DNA of 56,977 nt from Sphingobacterium humi. GTDB lineage: Bacteria > Bacteroidota > Bacteroidia > Sphingobacteriales > Sphingobacteriaceae. Positions within the stretch are counted from its first letter, which is position 1. Every line of letters begins with the position of its first letter. Shown here piece by piece: positions 16,836-25,999 of this stretch. The notes under the pieces were generated by a model. That model worked only from the letters and a program-made list of their open reading frames with translations, ran no database searches and was not told the DNA's origin. Position numbers and translations under genes: made by a program. Location of the stretch: the NCBI RefSeq assembly GCF_009768885.1, contig NZ_WSQA01000019.1, positions 1 to 56,977 of the forward strand. The letters are read 5' to 3'.

Positions 16836-17215
16836 TTATTTTTTATGCATCATCCAGCACATATAAACGCTGCTTTGAAAAAAGCTTAAGGTCGCCTCAA
16901 ATCCGGTATTCAGACATAATTCTTCCAAATGGCCTTTGGAGACTGGAAAGAGATACTTCATTGGCAATGGTTAACTCGTTTTGAACTTTGGTACGCATCA
17001 AATGATTAACAAGAGCGTATTTTTAGTAGATGGGGATACTATTGAGTAATATCATCCAGGGATTTTATGAATTAACTTTAGCTATGTTATCTGGATGGTG
17101 ACGAACACATAATTAGGTTAGGTCAGCAGATTTAAGAATAGTCTTTTCCAATTCACTATTCGCGATCTCATACAATATTGAATGGAAGTAGCCATTAAAT
17201 TCAGTTATAGGGATT
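16836..17215 (-). pseudogene. Decayed coding remnant upstream of the YaiO-type gene
   Basis: On the minus strand several protein-like stretches lie in different frames: EFNGYFHSILYEIANSELEK (about 17200-17140), VNHLMRTKVQNELTIANEV (about 17005-16950), and a C-terminal piece with NTGFEATLSFF ending in MCWMMHKK and a stop at 16836-16838. At least two frameshifts and stops separate them. The tail pattern (HLEEL...GFEATLSFFQSS) is reminiscent of the end of class-I SAM methyltransferases, but this is weak. No intact ORF exists. The rest of the 16738-17407 gap shows nothing else recognisable. Confidence 0.4.
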
Positions 17216-17407
17216 CTTCACATTTGTCTGCTGCGTTTAAAGCAATACGGCTATTTATCCACGGAACTACATATTATGGGAAAATAATTTCATTCCCCAA
17301 TGTGGTACAAGACTAACTGGTCAATTTAAATAATATCAATAAACAACAAATTTTACATCTTCCAGATTGTCAGGTGTTAGGGGTCATTTTTTAATCATTC
17401 GAAACAT

Positions 17408-18415
17408 ATGAAATTTAAGTCGATAGACCCTTGGAAGCTTTTTATCCTCTTTCTTTTTTTTCTTTTGCTGTTTTCTTGGAAAAAGGATAATAACGAACCG
17501 GAGGAAACCTATGCATTTAGCGGTGCAGGGGTCCAGTCTTCTTGATGTAGGTGGGCTTTGCGGGAACGCGTATGGCATTACTGGATATCAAGGTCAGACC
17601 TATGTTACAGGTTATGTATGGCGAGGATCCACTGAAACCCAAAACAACGGTCGTGCAGCTATTGTCTGGAAAAATGGAAGCACCTGAATATAGAAAAAAC
17701 AGGAGATGCTATAGGGGAGGATATCTACGTGAACTCGAATGGAGATGTGTATGAGTAGGGGAATAATTACGAAACCTCCAATAGCTACACCATTTGGCGA
17801 AATCAAACCATTTATCCATTAGCGTTCAATGGCACGCGGTATACCCCTTACAGTATGACCGAGTTAGGTGCCGATTTTTATGCTGCCGGCGCGACCACTA
17901 TCGGCCTATACTTCCATGCCACCTTCTGGAAAAATGGAAAGATTGAAAAGCAATTTGGCCCTAAAACAAATGGCGCGTTGGTGCAAGCACATGGACAGGA
18001 TCTTTATTATTTCGTATCCTCTTATTTTGGGCTGAAGGAAAACGTCAATGATTATCGAATTTATAAGAATGGCACCGAATTATACAATCTACCCCTTAAA
18101 GGCTTTGTATGGAATGATGTGTATAAATCAATGGGCTTTATGGAGGGTGCAGACTGCTATGTGCTGGCGGCCCTTGACCACGCTGTATACGATAGAACCC
18201 TCCGCATATGGAAGAATGGGAAAGTGCTCCTGGATGTTGATCGTGGTAGCTATACTGTGGAAGGCTTCTATGTTAAAAATTGCGATGTGTATACGATGGG
18301 GTTAGATAATGTGGGAAAAGAGTTTACACCGGTTTTATTTAAAAATAAGGAAAGACTGCCCTTAGATTTACTAAACGCGAAGACGGCACGCGTGGGTGGG
18401 GTGTATGTACAGTAA
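17408..18415 (+). pseudogene. Decayed lipoprotein-like gene with repeated WKNG motifs
   Basis: The gene begins at the ATG at 17408 with a membrane leader (WKLFILFLFFLLLFSWKK). Homologous lipoproteins would be expected to have Cys where Trp (TGG, 17477-17479) now stands. The frame stops at TGA 17543-17545. Sensible sequence (YGITGYQGQTYVTGYVW, AAIVWKNGS) continues in another frame to TGA 17685-17687, then returns to the first frame, which has a TAG at 17756-17758 before an open stretch from 17855 to 18415. So there are two compensating frameshifts and one nonsense codon. Repeats of an aromatic-KNG motif (FWKNGK, IYKNGT, IWKNGK) about every 45-50 residues suggest a beta-propeller-like surface protein. 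The function is unknown. The remaining ORF alone probably gives no functional product. Confidence 0.75.
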
Positions 18416-18436
18416 GGTTGTTTAATTTTATATAAA

Positions 18437-18472
18437 AGGGGCATTTGCGATAAGCAATGCCCCTCGTTTTTT
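18437..18472. terminator. Hairpin terminator between convergent genes
   Basis: A GGGGCATT/AATGCCCC stem (18437-18464, with a GC pair extending it) is followed by a T-rich run on the plus strand and T's on the minus side too. It can end both the decayed plus-strand gene and the long minus-strand operon that stops at 18472. Confidence 0.75.
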
Positions 18473-19371
18473 TATTTTTTAAGTTGTTGGGCAGGTTCGT
18501 TGACAAACATTGCCGGATAATCCGTTTCAATAATATCTGGCTTTTTAATCAACTCTTCGGCGTAAGCTTTTACTTGTTCTATTGGATTCTTCTTCTTGTC
18601 GGCAGTTGGATGAATGGAAACAAAACACATTACTCCCTTTTTTCTTAGAAAGCTATACAGTTCTTGTTGTTCCGGATTCATGGTGAGTCCTACATAGGCC
18701 ATAATCCGATTGTAAGGAATACCGGTTGCTTGAAAGGCCTTTAAATCTTCCTGATTAAAGATCGCGACACATAACATTACCTGGTCTAGCCTGTCGTAAT
18801 AAAACTTAGCTTCCTTCATAGAACGCACTGAGAGCACAATATTTCCATATTTACCATCTTTAAACAGGTCTACATATTTTTCCCAGGGAATATTCTTATT
18901 ATCCAGATTAAACAAGGTCCTGTCTTTTCCCCATTCTAAGGCTTCAACTAATGTCGGAATTCTATAGGGGGTCACATTGCCTTGTCTATCTTTCAGGCGA
19001 ACCTTTTGCAACTCCTTGTAGGTATAGTCAATTACTTTACCTTTTGCATTTGTGGTTCTATCCAAGGTCTTATCGTGCATCAGCACTATTACGCTGTCTT
19101 TGGTTAGCTGCGGATCGATTTCAAAGAATGAAGGCAAGAGGCTTAATGTTTTCTCCATTGCTTCAATGCTATTCTCAGGGTAGCCTTCCAGCATGCCGCC
19201 GCGATGTCCAGAAATGATTACCGGTTTTCCTTCCTCATAGCGAAAGTATTCTTGCAATTCCGAAAGGTTTTTGGAGGGCGTGAGGAATAGGTTTGCCTGT
19301 GCTTGAGCAGAATATCCGGCTAAGGATAAGGCAAATAGGCTTATGATCGAACGAATAGGATTAGTTTTCAT
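18472..19371 (-). CDS. Exported glycerophosphodiester phosphodiesterase family protein (GDPD 1)
   Basis: The 299-residue protein has a signal peptide (about 1-24, ending AQA). The GDPD TIM-barrel core keeps the family residues: SGHRGG, PENS, FEIDPQL and LMHDKTLDRTT, the HR...E.D...HD set that binds the metal and cleaves the phosphodiester. The reaction is a glycerophosphodiester giving an alcohol plus sn-glycerol 3-phosphate, expected in the periplasm. It is the last gene of the ten-gene minus-strand operon, 12 bases after the kinase gene. It is one of three paralogues here, each clearly different in sequence, so they probably differ in substrate or location rather than being recent duplicates. 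Confidence 0.9.
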   Translation of the reverse strand: MKTNPIRSIISLFALSLAGYSAQAQANLFLTPSKNLSELQEYFRYEEGKPVIISGHRGGMLEGYPENSIEAMEKTLSLLPSFFEIDPQLTKDSVIVLMHDKTLDRTTNAKGKVIDYTYKELQKVRLKDRQGNVTPYRIPTLVEALEWGKDRTLFNLDNKNIPWEKYVDLFKDGKYGNIVLSVRSMKEAKFYYDRLDQVMLCVAIFNQEDLKAFQATGIPYNRIMAYVGLTMNPEQQELYSFLRKKGVMCFVSIHPTADKKKNPIEQVKAYAEELIKKPDIIETDYPAMFVNEPAQQLKK

Positions 19372-19383
19372 GGTATTATTTAT

Positions 19384-20259
19384 TTAGATGTTTTCATTTG
19401 GATAAGGAGGGCAGGCTCCATCACAGCTAGCGACATAGGCACTAATCTGAATGGCAGCGGTTAATGCGTCTTGCGCCGATGCACCCTGCGCACGTTTTGC
19501 AAGAAAGGTTCCGAGGAAAGAATCGCCACTACCAACTGTATCTTTAACCTTTACCACCAAACCTGGTACTGAGCATTGTTCTTTTCTATTGCAATAGCTG
19601 GCTCCTTCAGGACCTTTGGTATAGATAATTTCTTCAAGATCGGGGAAATGGCTAAGCAAGGTCGGCAATAAGATGTCCGTTTGTTTTTCCTCCAATTGCA
19701 ACCAATTAGCTACAATATGCAGTTCCTCTTCGTTTAGCTTCAGCGTTTTACTACGGCCAATCAAGTCAATGATTAAATGCTCATCAAAAAAAGGGCGACG
19801 TAGGTTAATGTCGAAAACAGGCCATGGAGTATACTGGATGTATTGCAGTAAAGTTTCACGGGAAATAGGGCTTCGCGCCGCCAAGCTCCCAAATACAAAA
19901 GCCGAAGCTTGCTGCACGGTTTCAGCAATTTCTGCATCAAAGGGAATATAATCCCAAGCCACCTGTTCTACAATTTCATAACTCACCTGTCCATTTGCCG
20001 CTACTTGTACTTCTACGGTAGAGGTTGGCACATCAGCTGTTTCAAAAATATACGAGGAATTGATGCCCAGTTTTTTGATCTCCTCCAATAATTTCCCGCC
20101 ATTTAAATCCTGACCGACTTGGCTAATTATCATGGCAGGAAGACCGTTTTTAATTAAATGATAGCATACATTTAAGGGTGCTCCACCAACTTTTCTTCCA
20201 CTTGGCAGGTTATCCCAAAGCACTTCCCCAAAACAAATAGCAGGTTTAAGCATATTCAA
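19384..20259 (-). CDS. PfkB-family carbohydrate kinase (fructokinase-like)
   Basis: This is a 291-residue cytoplasmic sugar kinase. The N-terminal substrate-binding signature is FGEVLWDNLPSGRKVGGAPLN and the C-terminal PfkB signature is DTVGSGDSFLGTFL, with the catalytic Asp in GSGDS. The GEVLWD/GGAPLNV pattern is close to bacterial fructokinases. It overlaps the upstream dehydrogenase gene by 14 bases. If that enzyme makes D-fructose from D-mannitol, this kinase would give fructose 6-phosphate and close the route into glycolysis (inference). Another ketose, such as one from another polyol, remains possible. ATG codons at 20259 and 20253 are both usable. Confidence 0.88.
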   Translation of the reverse strand: MNMLKPAICFGEVLWDNLPSGRKVGGAPLNVCYHLIKNGLPAMIISQVGQDLNGGKLLEEIKKLGINSSYIFETADVPTSTVEVQVAANGQVSYEIVEQVAWDYIPFDAEIAETVQQASAFVFGSLAARSPISRETLLQYIQYTPWPVFDINLRRPFFDEHLIIDLIGRSKTLKLNEEELHIVANWLQLEEKQTDILLPTLLSHFPDLEEIIYTKGPEGASYCNRKEQCSVPGLVVKVKDTVGSGDSFLGTFLAKRAQGASAQDALTAAIQISAYVASCDGACPPYPNENI

Positions 20260-21742
20260 CCTCCTCTAAAAACTGGGATAAAACAGCTCTTACATCGCCT
20301 GTTGCCAGTTGGGTAGCATATTGTGCATAGCAGCTGTAGAAGTCCTTTTGGGATCCCAATTCGCCAAAGATGTCCTCCATCGCCATAAACAAATCAATAG
20401 AATTCGTTTTCTGCTGAAATATGCCTTTTAAAGCTGTTTTTCGGTTGTCAAGAATATCTGAAAGTTCATTTTTCGCATATTCCTGGTGCAAGTAAAACCA
20501 CCAAAAAGCAATAACCAGGGCTGTAGCTTTCCATTGTGGGTTTTCTTGTTTGAATTGTTTCAGGGTAATAGGCAAAAGGAATTTGGGGATTTTATCTGAT
20601 GATCCCGAAATAATCCTAGCGGTACTATCATTAATCATCGCATTGGAAAAGCGCGATTTTACCTTCTCAAAATAGGTGGTAAAAGATACCCCTTTTATTT
20701 CCTGTAAAACAGGAATAGCCTCTTGCTTCGCATAATGTGTAAATATTCTGGCTATCATCGGATCTTGAACCGCTTCATGGATGGTATAAATACCTAAGGC
20801 ATTACCAATCAACCCCACCAGGGAATGACCGGCATTCAAGATACCGAGTTTCATCGATTCATAAGGGCGTACATCCGAGACAACTTCCACGCCGAATGGG
20901 GGAAGGTAAGGAATATGGTCTAGGCCTTTATCCTCTAGCACCCATTGAAAATAATCTTCGCAAACTATTAAAGCTTCGTCCCGCAAGCCATAGCTTGCTT
21001 CAAAAGCGTCCTTATCCGCTAATTTGGTCACAGGTGTAATCCGGTCTACCATACTATTCGGAAAGTGAACATGCGCTGCAACCCAAGCTTTAAGTTCCGG
21101 ATCAAAAGCATCCAGATAAGCATCTAACGCAAAGTGCAGCACCTCGCCATTCTCTTGAATATTATCACAAGACATTAGGGTTAGTCCGTTTAGCCCGGCT
21201 TCTTTGCGACGTTGGAGTCCTTTGGCCAGAAAGCCAAAAACCGTCTTAGGAGCTGCTGTATCATTTAAATCTTCGGCAATTGCGGCTGTATCTAATAGGA
21301 ATTTCTTTTGTTCAAAATCTACGTTATAACCGCCCTCTGTGATGGTAAAGCTGATGATGCGAGTAGCAGGATCGGCAATTTTTGCTAAAATAGCTTCCGC
21401 ATCTTCCGGACCGAACAGCAGGTCTTGTAGGCTGTTAATCAGCATGGTTTCTGCTTTACCGTCGGCAGCGCAGCTGCGGAGGCAGTAAAGCTGATCTTGC
21501 TTGCGGAAAGCTTCTACAAATGGTTTATCCGATGGTAAAAGGCATACTCCTGTAATACGCCAGGCTGCATTTGCTTCCGGATTCGACTGAATCAGTTGTT
21601 GCCAGGTATAGGCCTGATGCGCACGGTGAAATCCCCCGATTCCTATGTGCATGATGTGGTTCTTTTGGACCACAGGCAATGCTTGCGGCTGTAACACCGA
21701 AGCCGGTAATTGTTTACTATGTTGTTGATTAAGTAAGGCCAT
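20246..21742 (-). CDS. Mannitol dehydrogenase family protein
   Basis: The 498-residue protein belongs to the long-chain polyol dehydrogenase family (mannitol 2-dehydrogenase, fructuronate and tagaturonate reductase). The NAD-binding motif is IGIGGFHRAHQAY near residue 35. The family core follows (TEGGYN, SCDNIQENGEVL, FPNSMVDRITP), and MKLGILNAGHSLVGLIGN carries the catalytic Lys/Asn/His region. It oxidises a polyol to a ketose in the cytoplasm or reduces a keto-acid. Linkage to a fructokinase-like kinase and a sugar ABC importer favours mannitol (or arabitol/altritol) over hexuronate use; no hexuronate isomerase or dehydratase is nearby. It starts 2 bases after the permease stop. Confidence 0.9.
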   Translation of the reverse strand: MALLNQQHSKQLPASVLQPQALPVVQKNHIMHIGIGGFHRAHQAYTWQQLIQSNPEANAAWRITGVCLLPSDKPFVEAFRKQDQLYCLRSCAADGKAETMLINSLQDLLFGPEDAEAILAKIADPATRIISFTITEGGYNVDFEQKKFLLDTAAIAEDLNDTAAPKTVFGFLAKGLQRRKEAGLNGLTLMSCDNIQENGEVLHFALDAYLDAFDPELKAWVAAHVHFPNSMVDRITPVTKLADKDAFEASYGLRDEALIVCEDYFQWVLEDKGLDHIPYLPPFGVEVVSDVRPYESMKLGILNAGHSLVGLIGNALGIYTIHEAVQDPMIARIFTHYAKQEAIPVLQEIKGVSFTTYFEKVKSRFSNAMINDSTARIISGSSDKIPKFLLPITLKQFKQENPQWKATALVIAFWWFYLHQEYAKNELSDILDNRKTALKGIFQQKTNSIDLFMAMEDIFGELGSQKDFYSCYAQYATQLATGDVRAVLSQFLEEVEYA

Positions 21743-21744
21743 GA

Positions 21745-22665
21745 TTATTTTTGATTTTTTTGAAAGATAACAGCTAAGATGATGATGATTCCTTTTATCA
21801 GCTGTTGTAAGTAAGACGTGACATCCAATAAGTTCATGATATTACCAATCATACCTAAGATTAACACGCCTAATAGGGTATGGAACACAGAACCACGTCC
21901 ACCTGAAAGGCTTGCTCCGCCGATAACCACGGCCGCAATAGCGTCCAATTCCAGGCCTACCCCAATATTTGCCGTGCCGACACCAGTGCGCCCCACCATT
22001 AATAAAGCCGCTAGTGCCGCTAAGAAACCCGAAATCGCATACACCATAAACTTGGTTCTTTCCACGGAAATACCCGAAAGATGCACAGCTTCCTCATTCG
22101 AGCCAATGGCGATAATATGTCGGCCCAGGATATGATATTTTAATAAAATAAATACCAAAGCGAATACCACGAATAAGATAATTGCCGAAACAGGAATACC
22201 CAAGATCGTAGCTGAACCTAAGGCTAAAATTGCTGCAGAATGCTCGCCCACAGTAATCGGCGCCCCTTTTGAAAATAAAAAGGCCGCACCTCGCGCAATG
22301 GTCATCATGGCTAAAGTAGCAATAAAGGGTGCTACTCGTTGGTAGGCAATTAAATAACCCGAAATGGCACCTATGCCTAATCCAATGGCCAGAGATAGAA
22401 GCAAACCGGCACTGTAATACAGTTCGTAAGAGAGTAGGGCAAAGGTCACCCCGATACAAGCAACAATAGAACCAACAGATAAATCAATCCCTCCGGTCAA
22501 GATTACCAAGAACATACCCAAGCTGATGAGTCCGATTGGAGCAGTCTGCCGCAAAAGGTTAGCCAGGTTATTGCCCGAAAGAAAAGAATCGGATAATAGC
22601 GCAGAGCCTATAAATAAGAGAAGAAATATGAGTAATGTATTGTTTTTTAAAAGTATAGCTTTCAT
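21745..22665 (-). CDS. Sugar ABC transporter permease (RbsC-type)
   Basis: This 306-residue inner-membrane protein has 8-10 hydrophobic helices and the RbsC-family features GGIDLSVGSIVACIG, IGSNEEAVHLSGISVERTK (the loop contacting the ATPase) and IGGASLSGGRGS. As a homodimer it forms the channel for monosaccharides or polyols. It lies between the ATP-binding gene and the dehydrogenase with 2-9 base gaps. Bacteroidota rely mostly on SusCD plus MFS-type uptake for sugars, so an Rbs-type ABC importer inside a SusCD operon is less usual. Confidence 0.92.
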   Translation of the reverse strand: MKAILLKNNTLLIFLLLFIGSALLSDSFLSGNNLANLLRQTAPIGLISLGMFLVILTGGIDLSVGSIVACIGVTFALLSYELYYSAGLLLSLAIGLGIGAISGYLIAYQRVAPFIATLAMMTIARGAAFLFSKGAPITVGEHSAAILALGSATILGIPVSAIILFVVFALVFILLKYHILGRHIIAIGSNEEAVHLSGISVERTKFMVYAISGFLAALAALLMVGRTGVGTANIGVGLELDAIAAVVIGGASLSGGRGSVFHTLLGVLILGMIGNIMNLLDVTSYLQQLIKGIIIILAVIFQKNQK

Positions 22666-22674
22666 AATTGTCGA

Positions 22675-24150
22675 TTAATTGGCGCCTATGGCCATTCTTA
22701 GTATTCGTTCTTCGCTAAAGTCAGCACGCTGGAGTTCGCCTTGAATCTGTCCATTTTTCATCACTAGAATCCGGTCAGACAAGCCCATTAATTCATCCAT
22801 ATCTGAGGAAACCATCAGAATATAGAGGCCACTATCGGCCAAGTTTTGAATAATCTGGTAAATTTCTGCTCGGGCGCCCACATCCACGCCTCGCGTAGGC
22901 TCATCAATAAGCAGAACCTCCGGTTGAAGGTGTAGCCATTTGGCCAGAATAACCTTCTGCTGGTTGCCGCCACTTAATGACGATAGAGGGTTTTCCATAT
23001 CACCAATCTTAATCTGCAACTTGTGGATGAGCTCCTGCACCGCTTTCTTTTCTTTACTGACGCTAATAAAACCCCAGGCGTTTGCTAAAGCAGCTAAATT
23101 GGCCAAGCTGATATTTTCCTTAATACTACGGCCTAAAATACCTCCATGCTTTTTACGGTCTTCGGGAAGCATGGCCCATTTCTGTTTCACTAAGGAACGT
23201 GGCGATTTTAAACTAACCTTTTTCCCATCTAGGTTCACCTGTGCATCTCTGGTGCTGCCTTTCCCGAAAAGACGCTCCAACACCTCGGTACGGCCGGAAC
23301 CCACCAGTCCGCCGATACCCAAGATTTCTCCCCGATGTAGGTGAAAGGAAACTGCCCCTTTCCCCGGGATACTTTCGATATGGTTGGCTTCTAGCTTGGC
23401 CGCATCGAAGCTTTTGGTCTTCTTTTCCGGATACATGCTCGACAGCTCGCGGCCAACCATATAGTTCACCAATTGGTTTTTATCCATTTCGCGGGTTTCA
23501 ACCGTCGTAATGGTACGGCCGTCTTTCAATACCGTAATCCGATCGGTGATAGCGAGTAACTCCGCCAAATGATGCGATATGTAGATAATAGAAACTCCTT
23601 TTTCTTTGAGCTTGTTTAATAGTGAAAATAGCTTTTTCACCTCTTGGCTTCCCAAAACGGCAGAAGGTTCATCTAAGATGAGCAACTTGACGTCTTGACT
23701 GAGGGCTTTGGCAATTTCTACCACCTGCTGCTGGGCAACGGTCAATTCTTCCACCTTTTTGCGAACATCCAATTCAAAACCAATCGATTGGATTAAGGCC
23801 TGTGCCGAAGCTTCCATGCTCTTCCAGTGAATCCAGGAACCTTGTTGCTGGCCCAGGTAAATATTCTCGGCCACAGATAGCGATGGAACCAGCGAAAACT
23901 CCTGATAAATGATGCTGATGCCATGTAACTTAGCCAGGTGTGGATTATTCCCCGATAGTACTTCGCCATTGATTTCAACCTGGCCGGAATCCGCTTGGTA
24001 AGCGCCCGAGATAATCTTCATCAAGGTTGATTTTCCAGCACCATTTTCACCCAGTAAGGCATGTATCTCACCAGAGCGAACTTCTAGGCTCACCTCTTTT
24101 AGTGCTTTCACACCTCCGAAGGATTTCGTTATATGCGTTAGTTTTAACAT
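22675..24150 (-). CDS. Sugar ABC transporter ATP-binding protein (RbsA/MglA-type, two ATPase domains)
   Basis: The 491-residue protein has two ABC domains in tandem. Domain 1 has Walker A GENGAGKST (about 34-42) and Walker B LLILDEPSAVL. Domain 2 has a degenerate Walker A region (GLVGSGRTE, about 277-285), the signature LSGGNQQK and Walker B LLIDEPTRGVD. This asymmetric layout is standard for the CUT2 class. It powers uptake by the adjacent permease in the cytoplasm. In domain 1 the expected signature stretch reads LTVAQQQVVEIAKAL, the usual CUT2 variant. It is spaced about 9 bases from both neighbours. Confidence 0.93.
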   Translation of the reverse strand: MLKLTHITKSFGGVKALKEVSLEVRSGEIHALLGENGAGKSTLMKIISGAYQADSGQVEINGEVLSGNNPHLAKLHGISIIYQEFSLVPSLSVAENIYLGQQQGSWIHWKSMEASAQALIQSIGFELDVRKKVEELTVAQQQVVEIAKALSQDVKLLILDEPSAVLGSQEVKKLFSLLNKLKEKGVSIIYISHHLAELLAITDRITVLKDGRTITTVETREMDKNQLVNYMVGRELSSMYPEKKTKSFDAAKLEANHIESIPGKGAVSFHLHRGEILGIGGLVGSGRTEVLERLFGKGSTRDAQVNLDGKKVSLKSPRSLVKQKWAMLPEDRKKHGGILGRSIKENISLANLAALANAWGFISVSKEKKAVQELIHKLQIKIGDMENPLSSLSGGNQQKVILAKWLHLQPEVLLIDEPTRGVDVGARAEIYQIIQNLADSGLYILMVSSDMDELMGLSDRILVMKNGQIQGELQRADFSEERILRMAIGAN

Positions 24151-24159
24151 AATTTCCTC

Positions 24160-25185
24160 CTAAAACAAAGCCTTTGGATCGTAGTATTGATCAACTTTCT
24201 GTTTATTAATCAATACCGACGGGGTATAAATCGTTCGGGCGGTTTCTTCCTCATTTAAGTGGCGCGCCACAACCTCAATCATGGTCTCGCCTAATATTTT
24301 CGGGCTATTTAACGCAGTCACTGCAAATTCACCATTTTTTATAGCCACATACGCCTCCTTCTGCCCATCAAAGGCCAATACGGTAATGGCATCTGATTTT
24401 CCCATCTGCGTAATTACTTTTAATGCACCCAAGGCCATGGCATCGTTTTCTGCCAATAAGGTATTTACCTCCGGATGGGCGACCAGGATGTCTTCCATGG
24501 CTTTAAGGCCGCCGTTATTATTCCAGCCACCCCAGCCTTGGGCTACAATCTGAAAGTTGGTTTTTGCCTGCCCATGCAATTGACCATCTGCCAGTCCGCG
24601 AACAAAGCCTAAGCGCTTTTCCCGACCAACAGGATTTCCTTGGTTGCCACTAATAATGGCTATTTTCAAATCAGCTTTTTTTTGCTCGGCTAGCCAAAGT
24701 CCCAATAGCTCCCCATTTAATTGATTGTTGGCCACGACCGAGGATATATAAGGGGCTTCATCTTCAATTGTAGAATCAAGGATAAAAACCATTACGCCCT
24801 TTTCATTGGCCGATTTAACAATAGGAACCAGGGCTTTAGGGTCTAAAGGGTTTAATACCAATACTTGTATGCCTTTGGATAATAAGTCGTCCACGGCCAT
24901 TACTTGTTTATTGATGTCACCTTGCCCGTCTGTACTTAAGTATTGCATACCATAAGCTTTTACAGCGTTTTTTACGGCATCTTCCAGTGCCACATAAAAA
25001 GGGCCATCTAATGTAGGAGTACAATATCCTACTTTAATATGCGATAGGTTTTTCTTGGAGGCATAGGTTGTTTTGCTCGATTTCTGTGCCGTGCTCTCCT
25101 GTTTTGCTTCTTTGGGTAAACAGCCCATTAGCAACAGAAAACAGAGGCAGCTCAGTAATTGTTTCATTGTTACGGTAAGATTCAT
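24160..25185 (-). CDS. Sugar-binding lipoprotein of the ABC importer (RbsB-like)
   Basis: The 341-residue protein has a lipoprotein signal (LLSCLCFLLLMGC, Cys about residue 22) and a type-I periplasmic binding fold similar to ribose/galactose-binding proteins. Features include VGYCTPTLDGPFYVAL, KGIQVLVLNPLDPKAL, and the C-terminal LLAENDAMALGALK and VLAFDGQKEA. It should capture the free polyol or sugar and deliver it to the RbsC-type permease. Gram-negative CUT2 binding proteins are usually soluble, so the lipid anchor is a small oddity. ATG 25185 is used; ATG 25167 gives a more compact signal peptide and is equally likely. Confidence 0.9.
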   Translation of the reverse strand: MNLTVTMKQLLSCLCFLLLMGCLPKEAKQESTAQKSSKTTYASKKNLSHIKVGYCTPTLDGPFYVALEDAVKNAVKAYGMQYLSTDGQGDINKQVMAVDDLLSKGIQVLVLNPLDPKALVPIVKSANEKGVMVFILDSTIEDEAPYISSVVANNQLNGELLGLWLAEQKKADLKIAIISGNQGNPVGREKRLGFVRGLADGQLHGQAKTNFQIVAQGWGGWNNNGGLKAMEDILVAHPEVNTLLAENDAMALGALKVITQMGKSDAITVLAFDGQKEAYVAIKNGEFAVTALNSPKILGETMIEVVARHLNEEETARTIYTPSVLINKQKVDQYYDPKALF

Positions 25186-25204
25186 GCGGCTTAATTAAGG
25201 TATG

Positions 25205-25996
25205 CTATTTCTGTTTTCGGGTCTTCAATACATCCATTAGAATCCATGGTTTGTTAGTGGTAATAAAGTCCACCTGCTGGTCAAGCAAGGTATTCATGAT
25301 GGCAGCATCATCCACGACATAAGCCCCCACAGCCAGGCCTGCATCTTGCAAGGCCTTCATGTCATACTCACTTTGATAACGCTTGTATTGAAGGTTTACC
25401 CCATCAAATCCCAACACTTTAAGGGTCTCCGGGCTATAATCTACTCCAATATAATAGATTTTGACTTTCGGATTGTCAATTTTTATTTTTACTAAGGCCG
25501 GAAACATCGGCGCAATGACCGCCACAAAAGATTCGCTTTGAGTTTTACGGATAATTTCCGCTACATATTGGCCGGTTAGGGCATCCCAGGCTTGACTTAC
25601 ATTAGATCGTTTGATATCAATGAGTAAACCCAGGCCTTTATGCTTGGCAATTTCTCGAATATAGGCCTCCAAACTACTTAACTGTTCACCGTTTGAAAGC
25701 TTCCCCTTGGCTTTTAGATCCTGAAATGTCGAACTGGCAATGTCCAAGCCTTGGAAATCGTGATCATGATTGACCACAACCTGATGGTCCTTGCTCAGCA
25801 GCACATCAATCTCGATCATATTGACCCCCAGGGCTGCACTCTTACGTAAGGCGGCCACACTGTTCTCAGGAAAAGCCGGATCTTCATAAATACCTGCACG
25901 GTGGGCAACAACACCTTGAAAAGGCTGTTGAGCCAGTGCCTGGCCAACGGCCAGGCAACAAACCCAAATGTAAAACACTAAATTTTTCATAAGCAA
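25205..25996 (-). CDS. Exported glycerophosphodiester phosphodiesterase family protein (GDPD 2)
   Basis: This 263-residue protein has a signal peptide ending ALAQQ (about 1-22). The GDPD core keeps the catalytic set: VAHRAG, FPENS, MIEIDVLLSKD and NHDHDFQG. The barrel ends with ITTNKPW, as in family members. It should hydrolyse glycerophosphodiesters in the periplasm. The gene lies between susD and the ABC-binding protein gene, the junction between outer- and inner-membrane uptake, which fits a periplasmic processing step (inference). It ends 19 bases before the binding-protein ATG and begins 3 bases after the susD stop. Confidence 0.9.
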   Translation of the reverse strand: MLMKNLVFYIWVCCLAVGQALAQQPFQGVVAHRAGIYEDPAFPENSVAALRKSAALGVNMIEIDVLLSKDHQVVVNHDHDFQGLDIASSTFQDLKAKGKLSNGEQLSSLEAYIREIAKHKGLGLLIDIKRSNVSQAWDALTGQYVAEIIRKTQSESFVAVIAPMFPALVKIKIDNPKVKIYYIGVDYSPETLKVLGFDGVNLQYKRYQSEYDMKALQDAGLAVGAYVVDDAAIMNTLLDQQVDFITTNKPWILMDVLKTRKQK

Positions 25997-25999
25997 TTA

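Noticed and set aside
22094..22459. 121-codon minus-strand ORF inside the permease gene
   Set aside because: It shares the strand but not the frame of the RbsC-type permease, which has clear family motifs.
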